A stretch of DNA of 5,034 nucleotides, from positions 1 to 5,034 of the forward strand of contig JAGGXT010000135.1 of the NCBI GenBank assembly GCA_021162905.1, written 5' to 3'. This document shows, in pieces, positions 1 to 5,034 of the stretch. Below the pieces are notes generated by a model that was given only the letters and a program-made list of their open reading frames with translations, was not told where the DNA came from and did no database searches. The stretch's first letter is position 1. Each line of letters opens with the position of its first letter. This DNA comes from Candidatus Odinarchaeota archaeon (GTDB taxonomy: Archaea; Asgardarchaeota; JAGGXT01). Both the position numbers and the translations under genes were made by a program.

Positions 1-2
1 TA

Positions 3-208
3 TCTAGCTATTCGGGGGATGTCAGTTTAAATATTCCTACTCAGGTAGATTGTATAAAGAGACAGATACTTTTATCCCGTCGTTCAATAACTCAATAGAA
101 GAGCTATGTGATAATATCTACCAATATTCTCCAGGAACGGGAGAGGTAGTTTGGTTTTATGGGACAGAGGGCAAGTCACGTTTATGGGACGGAGGGCAGG
201 TCACGTAA
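3..208 (+). pseudogene. Partial, frame-broken coding remnant of unknown function
   Basis: I do not recognise this protein. One frame is open from the left edge (codons starting at position 3, reading SSYSGDVS). Another frame takes over near position 29 and reads KYSYSGRLYKETDTFIPSF and onward, through SIEELCDNIYQ and GEVVWFYG, to a TAA at 206-208. The second frame has a stop at 5-7, so it cannot be coding further left, and the first frame hits a stop at 96-98. The mixed, non-repetitive composition of the second frame (about 50 residues) looks coding-like. The last 17 or so residues are encoded by the 25-bp tandem repeat and are probably not original protein. The likeliest reading is the 3' end of an upstream gene that was frameshifted and then interrupted or capped by the repeat. 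Alternatives are a TTG start at position 50 giving a 52-residue peptide, or chance. No motif supports a function. Confidence 0.3.
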
Positions 209-218
209 GTGGGACGGA
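156..218 (+). repeat. Tandem 25-bp direct repeat with a partial third copy
   Basis: Unit 1 (156-180) and unit 2 (181-205) are adjacent and match at 23 of 25 bases; the differences are A/G transitions at unit positions 11 and 19. Both carry TTTATGGGAC at the start and GTCACG at the end. A third, partial copy follows at 206-218, sharing the GGGACGGA core (211-218) before the similarity stops. There is no spacer between units, so this is not a CRISPR-type arrangement. Repeats of the GGGACGGA...GTCACG type recall short repeats linked to Y1/REP-type transposases, but that is memory-based and no transposase is visible in the window. Confidence 0.75.
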
Positions 219-290
219 ATTGGAAGGGTGATAGCGGGTAGGCTGGATTGGGTGGCAGGCCCCGGGAGTGGGAGGGGACTGGGGCCCTGG
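206..290 (+). other. G-rich, strongly strand-skewed non-coding block with G-quadruplex motif and hairpin
   Basis: This stretch is about 66% G+C with roughly 44 G against 12 C on the plus strand, sharply unlike the AT-rich DNA around it. Positions 264-284 hold four G-tracts (264-266, 270-272, 274-277, 281-284) separated by loops of 3, 1 and 3 bases, a textbook intramolecular G-quadruplex pattern. The same bases form the loop and 3' arm of a competing hairpin: CAGGCCCC (256-263) pairs with GGGGCCCTG (281-289) with a single bulged base. The block lies directly upstream of the first TATA-like box of the flippase gene. I see no gene in it. Confidence 0.6.
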
Positions 291-292
291 AG

Positions 293-300
293 TTTATAAG
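293..300 (+). promoter_or_regulatory. Distal TATA-like box upstream of the flippase
   Basis: TTTATAAG stands out at the edge of the G-rich block and resembles an archaeal TATA (box A) element. An archaeal start site about 25 bases downstream would fall near 320-325. That gives a leader of about 50 bases to the ATG at 372, or an almost leaderless message from the GTG at 327. The bases just upstream are G/C-rich and not a good purine-A BRE, which lowers confidence. There is no convincing bacterial -35 partner. Confidence 0.35.
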
Positions 301-302
301 GG

Positions 303-322
303 TTCTCTCCTCTGCGAGAGAA
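303..322 (+). promoter_or_regulatory. Perfect 7-bp inverted repeat between TATA-like box and flippase start
   Basis: TTCTCTC (303-309) and GAGAGAA (316-322) are perfect complements around a 6-base loop. The element lies between the distal TATA-like box and its expected start site, where an operator for a small dimeric regulator could sit. If transcribed, it would be a small 5' hairpin. Its function is unknown; only the symmetry and the position are seen. Confidence 0.3.
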
Positions 323-345
323 AAGGGTGGAAAGAGTAAAATTAA

Positions 346-353
346 TTTATAAG
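346..353 (+). promoter_or_regulatory. Proximal TATA-like box for leaderless flippase transcript
   Basis: A second exact TTTATAAG lies 53 bp after the first, preceded by A/G-rich sequence (GGAAAGAGTAAAATTAA) that could serve as a BRE. Its centre is about 22-23 bases before the ATG at 372, the spacing expected for a leaderless archaeal message. It lies inside the extended reading frame that would start at the GTG at 327, so use of this box would favour the ATG at 372 as the translation start. Confidence 0.4.
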
Positions 354-371
354 ATATCCTTTGGAAACTCA

Positions 372-1961
372 ATGGCAGAAACGAAAACAGAAACCAGAGA
401 GACCATAGAGAAAAAGGAGAAAGATGTATCCACAGATGAGATCAACAAAACTCTTCAGAAAATCGCCCGGGGAACCGGCATAATTTTCACGGGCACCATT
501 CTATCTATGTTCTTGGCCTTTTTAACAAGAGCCGTGATTGCAAGATACTATTCAGTGTCTCAATACGGCGTATATTCTTTAACACTAACCATGCTTAGTT
601 TTGCAATAACATTTGCCGGGCTGGGAGTGAGCGAGGTGTTACCTCGACAAATACCGTATTACAGAGAAAAATATCCGGAGAAGGTCCCATCTTTAATTTT
701 CATAGGAATTTTCATACCTATGTCAGGTGCTACAATAGCAACTCTTCTCTTAATAATAAGTAGTGATGCAATAGCACACGTCTTCGGGGATCCTAACTTA
801 TCCCATCCCATTACCATAATAGCGCTCGCAATCCCTTTTCAAACTTTATTTACGATTCTAGTGGCTATAACACGAGGTTTTGGGCGGGTAAGAGAGAGAG
901 TTTTTTTTGGAAGTATAATTAGCCCATTCTCCTTTTTAGCTTTGATACTCCTAGGGCTATTCTTTAGACTTAGTTATACCTATTTGTTTGTGGCCTATGT
1001 CATTTCCGTGGCATTTACATCTATTATTTTTCTTATAGAAATTAAACGAAAGGGGATTCTCAAGCTTAAACCCTCTATTGAAACAAATGAAATGAAACGC
1101 CTTCTTCTTTTTTCTCTCCCTCTCCTAATATTAGGAATGCTTGGGTATCTAATGATATACACAGACACATTAATGATTGGCTATTTCAAAAGTTCTAAAG
1201 TTGTAGGACTTTACAACGCGGCAACACCCTTCGCACGTATGGTGCTCATATTCCTCACATCAGCGGGTTTCATCTATGTACCCCTTGCCTCCACTTTATA
1301 CGCACAGAATAAGATAAATGATATGAGGAGGATATATCAAATCCTCACAAAATGGGTTTTCTTTCTCACTTTACCCCTTTTCTCCATCTTTTTTCTATTT
1401 CCAGAGGGAGTCATATCTTTTACATTCGGTGAGAAATACACACAAGCGGCCCCCGCATTAGCGATACTGAGTGTTGCGTTTATGTTCTACCCCCTGTTAG
1501 GTCTTAGCGGTCTAAGTTTGATAGTCATTGGAAAGACTAAACTTATAATGTATAGCGAAACCTGTTCATCAATATTCAATGTTGCTCTGAATGTTATCCT
1601 CATACCAAAATTTGGAATTCTTGGTGCTTCTGTTGCCACAGCCATATCCTGCTTCGTTACTAATAACCTAAGGTTATATTGGTTATATCGAGAGACAAGC
1701 ATCCACCCATTTAATGTGAATTATCTAAAAACTTTAGGAATAGCATTCTCACTTCTTTTGTTAATAAAGTTGCTTCCACTAAATATAACGTCAATCCAAA
1801 TCGCAATACCGGTTTTAGCTTCTTTTCTAGCAATATACTTCCTTTTAATTCTATTCAGCAAAAGTATCGATACGGAGGATGTTGCTCTCCTGTTAACAGT
1901 TGAGAAGAAGCTTGGTCTCAAATTTAAGCTAATAGAGAGATTCATAAAAAAGTTTACCTAA
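372..1961 (+). CDS. Wzx-like oligosaccharide flippase (MOP superfamily, polysaccharide biosynthesis protein)
   Basis: The product is a polytopic membrane protein of 529 residues, expected to move a lipid-linked oligosaccharide from the cytoplasmic to the outer face of the membrane for surface glycan or protein glycosylation. A charged cytoplasmic lead (about 1-30) precedes the first helix (about 34-54, beginning RGTGIIFTGTIL). RAVIARYYSVSQYGVYSL then gives the usual loop after helix 1. The family's central motif is clear at about 263-285 (YTDTLMIGYF, then VVGLYNAA), which starts the second half. Hydrophobic segments recur throughout, consistent with 12-14 helices. The last 34 residues (496-529) are a charged tail (DTEDVALLLTVEKKLGLKF) as I recall from archaeal relatives. 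I chose the ATG at 372, which has a weak GGA six bases upstream and a TATA-like box at leaderless spacing; a GTG at 327 would add 15 residues. The gene converges on the sugar-nucleotide genes. The substrate cannot be read from the sequence, and other MOP exporters of similar shape are possible. Confidence 0.9.
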   Translation: MAETKTETRETIEKKEKDVSTDEINKTLQKIARGTGIIFTGTILSMFLAFLTRAVIARYYSVSQYGVYSLTLTMLSFAITFAGLGVSEVLPRQIPYYREKYPEKVPSLIFIGIFIPMSGATIATLLLIISSDAIAHVFGDPNLSHPITIIALAIPFQTLFTILVAITRGFGRVRERVFFGSIISPFSFLALILLGLFFRLSYTYLFVAYVISVAFTSIIFLIEIKRKGILKLKPSIETNEMKRLLLFSLPLLILGMLGYLMIYTDTLMIGYFKSSKVVGLYNAATPFARMVLIFLTSAGFIYVPLASTLYAQNKINDMRRIYQILTKWVFFLTLPLFSIFFLFPEGVISFTFGEKYTQAAPALAILSVAFMFYPLLGLSGLSLIVIGKTKLIMYSETCSSIFNVALNVILIPKFGILGASVATAISCFVTNNLRLYWLYRETSIHPFNVNYLKTLGIAFSLLLLIKLLPLNITSIQIAIPVLASFLAIYFLLILFSKSIDTEDVALLLTVEKKLGLKFKLIERFIKKFT

Positions 1962-1985
1962 AATTAAAAAGTAATATAAGGTTAA

Positions 1986-2030
1986 AGTTTTATATTCAGC
2001 TTCTATGAAGTCTACCCACAATATAAAATT
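1986..2030. terminator. Inverted repeat in the convergent spacer, possible bidirectional terminator
   Basis: TTTTATATT (1988-1996) and AATATAAAA (2020-2028) are perfect 9-bp complements. The stem can extend through a G·U pair and an A-T pair to 1986/2030. Inside lies a small nested hairpin, CTTC-TAT-GAAG (2000-2010). The element sits between two convergent stops (1961 and 2047). The flanks are T-rich on the minus strand (rc of 1961-1970 includes TTTTT), but no clean T-run follows on the plus strand. In archaea T-tracts alone can end transcription, so the stem may not be the active part. Confidence 0.4.
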
Positions 2031-2046
2031 CCATATTATAACGCTG

Positions 2047-3117
2047 TTAAATAGCAACTTTACCTTCTTGCGACATGAGGTGTGGCAAATCATGCAATAA
2101 AACACGTTTAATCTCTCGCTTTCCTATAATATTTTCCGGATCGGCAGAGGAGAAACCCCTTCTCCCTTTTCCTATCCAGAATCCCTTTTCCTTATAGCTA
2201 TCTATCATTTTTTTATCAGAGAATGTTGGGAGCCTTACAAACATCTTTTCGTTTTCCAATAACATAGACATCTCCTCCTTGTTTATAAGTTCTTCATGTA
2301 ATTTTTCACCAGGTCTCGCTCCCACAACTCGATACCAATTAGTATCATAGTTCTTTAATTCCAAATAGGCTTCAGCTAAATCACCTATTCTAACCGATGG
2401 CATCTTCAAAATAAAAATCTCTCCATGTTCACCTAGTTTTGCGGCATTAAAAATCAACTCAACACTTCGAGGGATGCTCATAAAAAACCTAGTCATATTC
2501 GGATTAGTTACAGTGATTTTCTCCCCATTCACCAGTTGTTTTTCCCAAATTTCAAGCACCGACCCCCTTGAGGCAAGAACATTTCCAAAGCGAACTACGC
2601 TAAATTTAGTACTATTACCTATTCTTAAATTACATGCCGCAGACACCAACCGTTCTGCCAATAACTTAGTTGCACCCATCACATTAGTAGGATTTACAGC
2701 TTTATCTGTTGAAATCATTATCATCTTTTCAACACCACTCTTGACGGCTGTTTGTATAAGATTTTGTGTTCCAATGACATTTGTTTTAATTGCTTCAAAT
2801 GGGTTCCATTCACATACAAGAACATGCTTCATAGCAGCGGTGTGAAAAATAATGTCGGCTCCATTACATGCCTTTTTTACAGAATCCTCATCCCGAATGT
2901 CTCCAAAGATTGGTATCACATTGGCCTTATTAACAAAATCGTTGTATGTATAAAATAATTCTGTCTCTCTATTGTCGAAAACTCTTACCTCTGCAGGTGA
3001 AGCGTTACATACCTGCCTCAAGATTTCAGAACCTATGCTTCCTACAGCACCTGTTATCACAACAACCTTATTCTTCACCACTTCTTCAACATCTCTGTTT
3101 TTATTTTTTTCTTTCAT
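2047..3117 (-). CDS. UDP-GlcNAc 4,6-dehydratase-family SDR (soluble CapD/PglF/WbpM-like)
   Basis: This is a 356-residue cytoplasmic, extended short-chain dehydrogenase fold with bound NAD(P). It likely converts UDP-GlcNAc to a UDP-4-keto-6-deoxy-hexosamine. The Rossmann motif is at 22-31 (TGAVGSIGSE), acidic/basic residues ending strand 2 at 48-51 (DNRE), and GDIRD at 72-76. HTAAMKHV follows at 92-99, NPFEAIKTNVIGTQN at 105-119, and the active-site block STDKAVNPTNVMGATK at 136-151. In that block T137, D138, K139, M147 and K151 occupy the catalytic positions known from PglF, with Met in place of the usual SDR Tyr. The C-terminal sugar-binding part has RPGEKLHEEL and ends with FSSADPENI. It lacks the N-terminal membrane domain of PglF/WbpM, as in soluble members. 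The sequence does not settle whether C5 is retained (PglF type) or inverted (PseB type). The start is firm: GGAGGC seven bases upstream, and the ATG directly follows the aminotransferase stop. Confidence 0.9.
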   Translation of the reverse strand: MKEKNKNRDVEEVVKNKVVVITGAVGSIGSEILRQVCNASPAEVRVFDNRETELFYTYNDFVNKANVIPIFGDIRDEDSVKKACNGADIIFHTAAMKHVLVCEWNPFEAIKTNVIGTQNLIQTAVKSGVEKMIMISTDKAVNPTNVMGATKLLAERLVSAACNLRIGNSTKFSVVRFGNVLASRGSVLEIWEKQLVNGEKITVTNPNMTRFFMSIPRSVELIFNAAKLGEHGEIFILKMPSVRIGDLAEAYLELKNYDTNWYRVVGARPGEKLHEELINKEEMSMLLENEKMFVRLPTFSDKKMIDSYKEKGFWIGKGRRGFSSADPENIIGKREIKRVLLHDLPHLMSQEGKVAI

Positions 3118-4254
3118 TCATTTCGCCTCCAGAATTTCTTTTATACTTTTAACCACGTACTCCGTTTCTTTTTCATTTAAATGGGGATGTATCGGGAGAG
3201 ACACAATATCGTTAAAAACTGATTCTGCCACGGGGAAATCCCCTTTTCCATACCCAAAAGCATCTTGGTAATATGGCATAAGATTTAACGGTATAAAATG
3301 TACACTTGTTTGGATTCCCTTCTCAGCCATTTTCAATATAAATCTGTTTCTATCGCATTTAATAGTACGTATTGGATAAAGATGATGTGAAGATTTAACC
3401 TTTGGTTTCACATAAGGCAAAACTAGATCCAGGTCTTTAAGAGATTCGTTATAGAATCTTGATATTTCGCCTCTTCTTCTGTTCATCCATTCTAATTTCT
3501 TTAGTTGAGATATACCCAGTGCTGCGTTTATATCCGTCGTATTACATTTATATCCAGGAGCTACTACTTCATACCACCAAGTATTACCACCATCAATATA
3601 TCTATTCCAAGCGTTCCTATTTATTCCATGAAGACGTAACTTCCTGATTTCTTCTGCAAGGATATCGTCCTTCAATGTAATCATTCCGCCTTCTCCCGTT
3701 GTCATGGGTTTTGTAGGATAAAAACTAAAGCAAACAATATTATCTGTATTTCCTACTTTTTTACCATTTTCATAGCAGCTGCCCACAGCATGGGCGGCAT
3801 CTTCTATAATGGGTATTTGATATTGTTTCCCAATTTTGTTTATTTTCTTCATATCTGCGGGTTGGCCACCATAATGCACCACAACTATCGCTTTAGTTTT
3901 TTCAGTAATTTTTTCCTCTATTTTTTCTGGATCTATGTTATACGTTTTCTCATCAATATCTACAAATATCGGTTCTGCACCACAGTGAACAATTGTATTA
4001 GCCGTAGCCGCAAAAGTAAATGGAGTAGTAATAACTTCATCCCCCGTCTTCACTCCCAGAGCTTTAAGAGAGAGAAACAAAGCAGAAGTGCATGAATTCG
4101 TAGAAATAGCATGCTTTGAACCTATGTATCTAGCAAACATCTTTTCAAACTCTATTGTTAATGGACCCATACTCAGCCATCCAGATTTAAGCACCGAAAC
4201 CACAGCCTTTATGTCATCATCAGTTATATATGGGGGGGAGAAAGGTATTTTCAT
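3118..4254 (-). CDS. DegT/DnrJ/EryC1/StrS-family PLP sugar aminotransferase
   Basis: This is a 378-residue fold-type I PLP enzyme, expected to transfer an amino group (usually from glutamate) to the 4-keto group of a UDP-4-keto-6-deoxy sugar. That is the product predicted for the next gene. Seen in order are the family start KIPFSPPYITDDDI (2-15), SGWLSMGP (24-31), the phosphate-binding NSCTSAL (53-59), TPFTFAAT with the aromatic over the PLP ring (77-84), and EDAAHAVGS (151-159) with the PLP-nitrogen Asp at 152. The Schiff-base lysine is K182 in SFYPTKPMTTGEGG (177-190), and RLHGINRNAW follows (207-216). GYKCNTTDINAALG (234-247) and VHFIPLNLMPYY near the C terminus complete the pattern. Family length is normal. 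I moved the start from an upstream ATG at 4287 to the one at 4254. An AAGGAGGTG site sits seven bases before 4254, and the protein then starts as relatives do. The gene is joined to the dehydratase as a coupled pair. PglE-, PseC- or ArnB-like specificity cannot be told apart here. Confidence 0.92.
   Translation of the reverse strand: MKIPFSPPYITDDDIKAVVSVLKSGWLSMGPLTIEFEKMFARYIGSKHAISTNSCTSALFLSLKALGVKTGDEVITTPFTFAATANTIVHCGAEPIFVDIDEKTYNIDPEKIEEKITEKTKAIVVVHYGGQPADMKKINKIGKQYQIPIIEDAAHAVGSCYENGKKVGNTDNIVCFSFYPTKPMTTGEGGMITLKDDILAEEIRKLRLHGINRNAWNRYIDGGNTWWYEVVAPGYKCNTTDINAALGISQLKKLEWMNRRRGEISRFYNESLKDLDLVLPYVKPKVKSSHHLYPIRTIKCDRNRFILKMAEKGIQTSVHFIPLNLMPYYQDAFGYGKGDFPVAESVFNDIVSLPIHPHLNEKETEYVVKSIKEILEAK
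3125..3130 (-). promoter_or_regulatory. Ribosome binding site of the dehydratase, inside the aminotransferase 3' end
   Basis: GGAGGC on the minus strand lies seven bases before the ATG at 3117, within the last codons of the aminotransferase. With the TGA-ATG junction this supports translational coupling of the two enzymes on one message. Confidence 0.7.
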
Positions 4255-4261
4255 TAAATCA

Positions 4262-4270
4262 CACCTCCTT
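4262..4270 (-). promoter_or_regulatory. Strong ribosome binding site deciding the aminotransferase start
   Basis: AAGGAGGTG on the minus strand is a near-complete match to the 16S 3' end (anti-SD CACCTCCT) and sits seven bases before the ATG at 4254. The alternative ATG at 4287 would place this site inside the reading frame and has no comparable site before it. Confidence 0.85.
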
Positions 4271-4287
4271 TTTGCAGTGTATCCCAT

Positions 4288-4666
4288 ATAACATTCATCA
4301 CTTTAAATCACACTTTAAAATAAAGGTTAACTAATCTAATATCCATCATATACGGAGCATCTTTCACTCTTTTATTCCCCCTAGACTGCATCACTTAGCC
4401 TATTCGTTTTCCCTTCACAGCTTTATCCATCCATTCTCAAGTCGATAGTATCATTATTTCTTCAATAAGTATGTTAAACCCAGTTATCTAGTTGTTCCGT
4501 ATAATCAGATAGTTTCCTATTACTTATTTATTTCTCATTGCTTAATCTCCAATACAGAAAACTCGTTCTAGAGCTAATAAAATGCCTCTCACCTCATATC
4601 CAAACCCTCCCCCATCAATTTAAACATTAGAGAACCAATCCCTCACCTGGCGAAAATGAGAGAATC
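4288..4666. other. Gap without a recognisable gene between glycosyltransferase and aminotransferase
   Basis: All frames on both strands are short and stop-rich, and I find no tRNA-like fold, CRISPR unit or transposase remnant. The region is AT-rich with a purine bias on the minus strand. It should hold the promoter of the aminotransferase operon at its left end and the end of the glycosyltransferase transcript at its right end. A 10-base word (ACTCGTTCTA) occurs at 4561-4570 and again just outside at 4689-4698; this may be chance. A decayed gene is possible but I cannot point to a coding remnant. Confidence 0.5.
4299..4320 (-). promoter_or_regulatory. Possible promoter region of the aminotransferase-dehydratase pair, with duplicated box
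   Basis: CACTTTAAA occurs twice on the plus strand (4299-4307 and 4311-4319), with a period of 12 bases. Read on the minus strand each copy gives a TTTAAAGTG box. The copy nearer the gene, if used as an archaeal TATA element, would start transcription near 4279, leaving about 25 bases before the ATG at 4254 with the ribosome binding site included. The duplication could instead be a regulator site. Only spacing and composition support this. Confidence 0.3.
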
Positions 4667-4669
4667 TCA
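4653..4669 (-). terminator. Weak hairpin with short T-run after the glycosyltransferase
   Basis: On the minus strand TGAGA-TTC-TCTCA (4669-4657) forms a 5-bp stem with a 3-base loop, followed by TTTT (4656-4653). It lies about 50 bases past the glycosyltransferase stop and begins exactly at the next in-frame stop (TGA, 4669-4667). The stem is short and A/T-containing, so this is only a candidate. Confidence 0.25.
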
Positions 4670-4720
4670 ATGACTACGGAGGGAAGCTACTCGTTCTATC
4701 ATCTTATTTAATTTCTTCAG

Positions 4721-5034
4721 TTAAATCTCTTCTGAAAAATATTCATTTGCAGTTTGAATACAATTAATCTTCATTTCTTTTAATTTATCAGGATGCGTAA
4801 TTAAAAACAACAATTTCTTCTTCATATCCTCTAAATCTCCAAGCTTAACAACATACCCGTTATATCCATTTTTGATTACCTTCCTAAGCATCCCTGCGTT
4901 ATATGCTACGATCGGTATCCCAAGAGAAAGAAATTCCGGTGGTATACTACCAATACCACACTGCGGAGGTCTTAAAGGCATAACGGCAATATCCCCGACC
5001 ATCATATACTCATGTATAACCTCATGTGGTATGA
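4721..5034 (-). CDS. GT-B glycosyltransferase (GT4/group 1-like), C-terminal part, cut by the window end
   Basis: The reading frame stays open to the right edge (codons for IPHEVIHEYMMVGDIAVMPL), so the visible 103 residues are the C-terminal part of a longer protein. They match the nucleotide-sugar-binding domain of retaining group 1 glycosyltransferases. The parts are HEVIHEYM then the D-I-A-V-M-P strand, GIGSIPPEFLSLGIPIVAYN, GYNGYVVKLGDLEDM, and a final helical stretch THPDKLKEMKINCIQTANEYF. The second Glu of the E-X7-E motif is present (PPEF), but a Cys stands where the first Glu is usual. The enzyme would add a sugar to a growing lipid-linked glycan at the cytoplasmic membrane face; donor and acceptor are not readable. 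A TAA at 4723-4721 ends it after FSEEI, yet the same frame continues LKKLNKMIERVASLRSH to a TGA at 4669-4667. That extension reads like a normal family C terminus, so the stop may be premature. Confidence 0.88.
   Translation of the reverse strand, partial: IPHEVIHEYMMVGDIAVMPLRPPQCGIGSIPPEFLSLGIPIVAYNAGMLRKVIKNGYNGYVVKLGDLEDMKKKLLFLITHPDKLKEMKINCIQTANEYFSEEI

Noticed and set aside
156..218. Possible CRISPR array
   Set aside because: Units are directly adjacent without spacers and only two are full length.
157..372. Minus-strand open frame of 71 codons over the G-rich block
   Set aside because: Its composition (many Pro, Ser, Arg) simply reflects the C-rich complement of the repeats and G-tracts; it shows no motif and overlaps the promoter region.
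1487..1945. Two minus-strand open frames inside the flippase gene
   Set aside because: They are antisense shadows of a clear membrane protein and have no family-like features.
2474..3271. Plus-strand open frames opposite the dehydratase and aminotransferase
   Set aside because: They lie antisense to genes with complete family motifs; their residues mirror the complement of those codons.
4255..4287. N-terminal extension of the aminotransferase from the ATG at 4287
   Set aside because: The strong AAGGAGGTG site falls inside it and the family-typical N terminus begins at the ATG at 4254.
3459..4291. Plus-strand open frames opposite the aminotransferase
   Set aside because: Same reason: shadows with low-complexity hydrophobic stretches and no start signals.
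4561..4698. 10-base direct repeat ACTCGTTCTA (4561-4570 and 4689-4698)
   Set aside because: A single 10-base match over this distance can easily arise by chance, and no boundary or duplication feature accompanies it.

Overview
The window looks like part of a surface-glycan or glycoprotein-glycan locus from an anaerobic archaeon-like genome. This assignment is an inference. It rests on TTTATAAG boxes placed like archaeal TATA elements, heavy use of ATA (Ile) and AGA/AGG (Arg) codons, no clear bacterial -35/-10 pair, and a flippase with the long charged C-terminal tail I associate with archaeal relatives. A bacterial origin is not excluded, because two minus-strand genes have strong GGAGG ribosome binding sites. 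The coding part is AT-rich.

Layout. Positions 1-208 hold a short, apparently frame-broken coding remnant. It runs into a G-rich stretch (156-290) with two tandem 25-bp repeats and a G-quadruplex-type motif. A plus-strand gene for a 14-helix-type lipid-linked oligosaccharide flippase (Wzx/MOP family) fills 372-1961, and two TATA-like boxes precede it. An 85-bp AT-rich spacer with an inverted repeat separates it from the minus-strand genes that converge on it. On the minus strand, read right to left, there is the 3' part of a GT-B/GT4-type glycosyltransferase (cut by the window end), a 466-bp gap without a recognisable gene, a DegT/DnrJ/EryC1/StrS-type PLP sugar aminotransferase, and a soluble UDP-GlcNAc 4,6-dehydratase-family SDR. 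The last two genes abut directly (stop TGA followed at once by ATG).

How they fit together. The dehydratase would turn UDP-GlcNAc into a 4-keto-6-deoxy sugar nucleotide, and the aminotransferase would aminate C4. The product would be a UDP-4-amino-4,6-dideoxy-HexNAc of the kind used for bacillosamine-, legionaminic- or pseudaminic-type sugars. The glycosyltransferase could place a sugar on a lipid carrier, and the flippase could move the finished oligosaccharide across the membrane. The enzymes are recognisable members of known families and I see no clear new system. The points most worth a second look are the broken reading frame with a slippery-type heptamer at the left edge, the G-rich repeat block, the Met-type catalytic triad in the dehydratase, and an in-frame stop in the glycosyltransferase followed by a C-terminal tail that still reads like the family.
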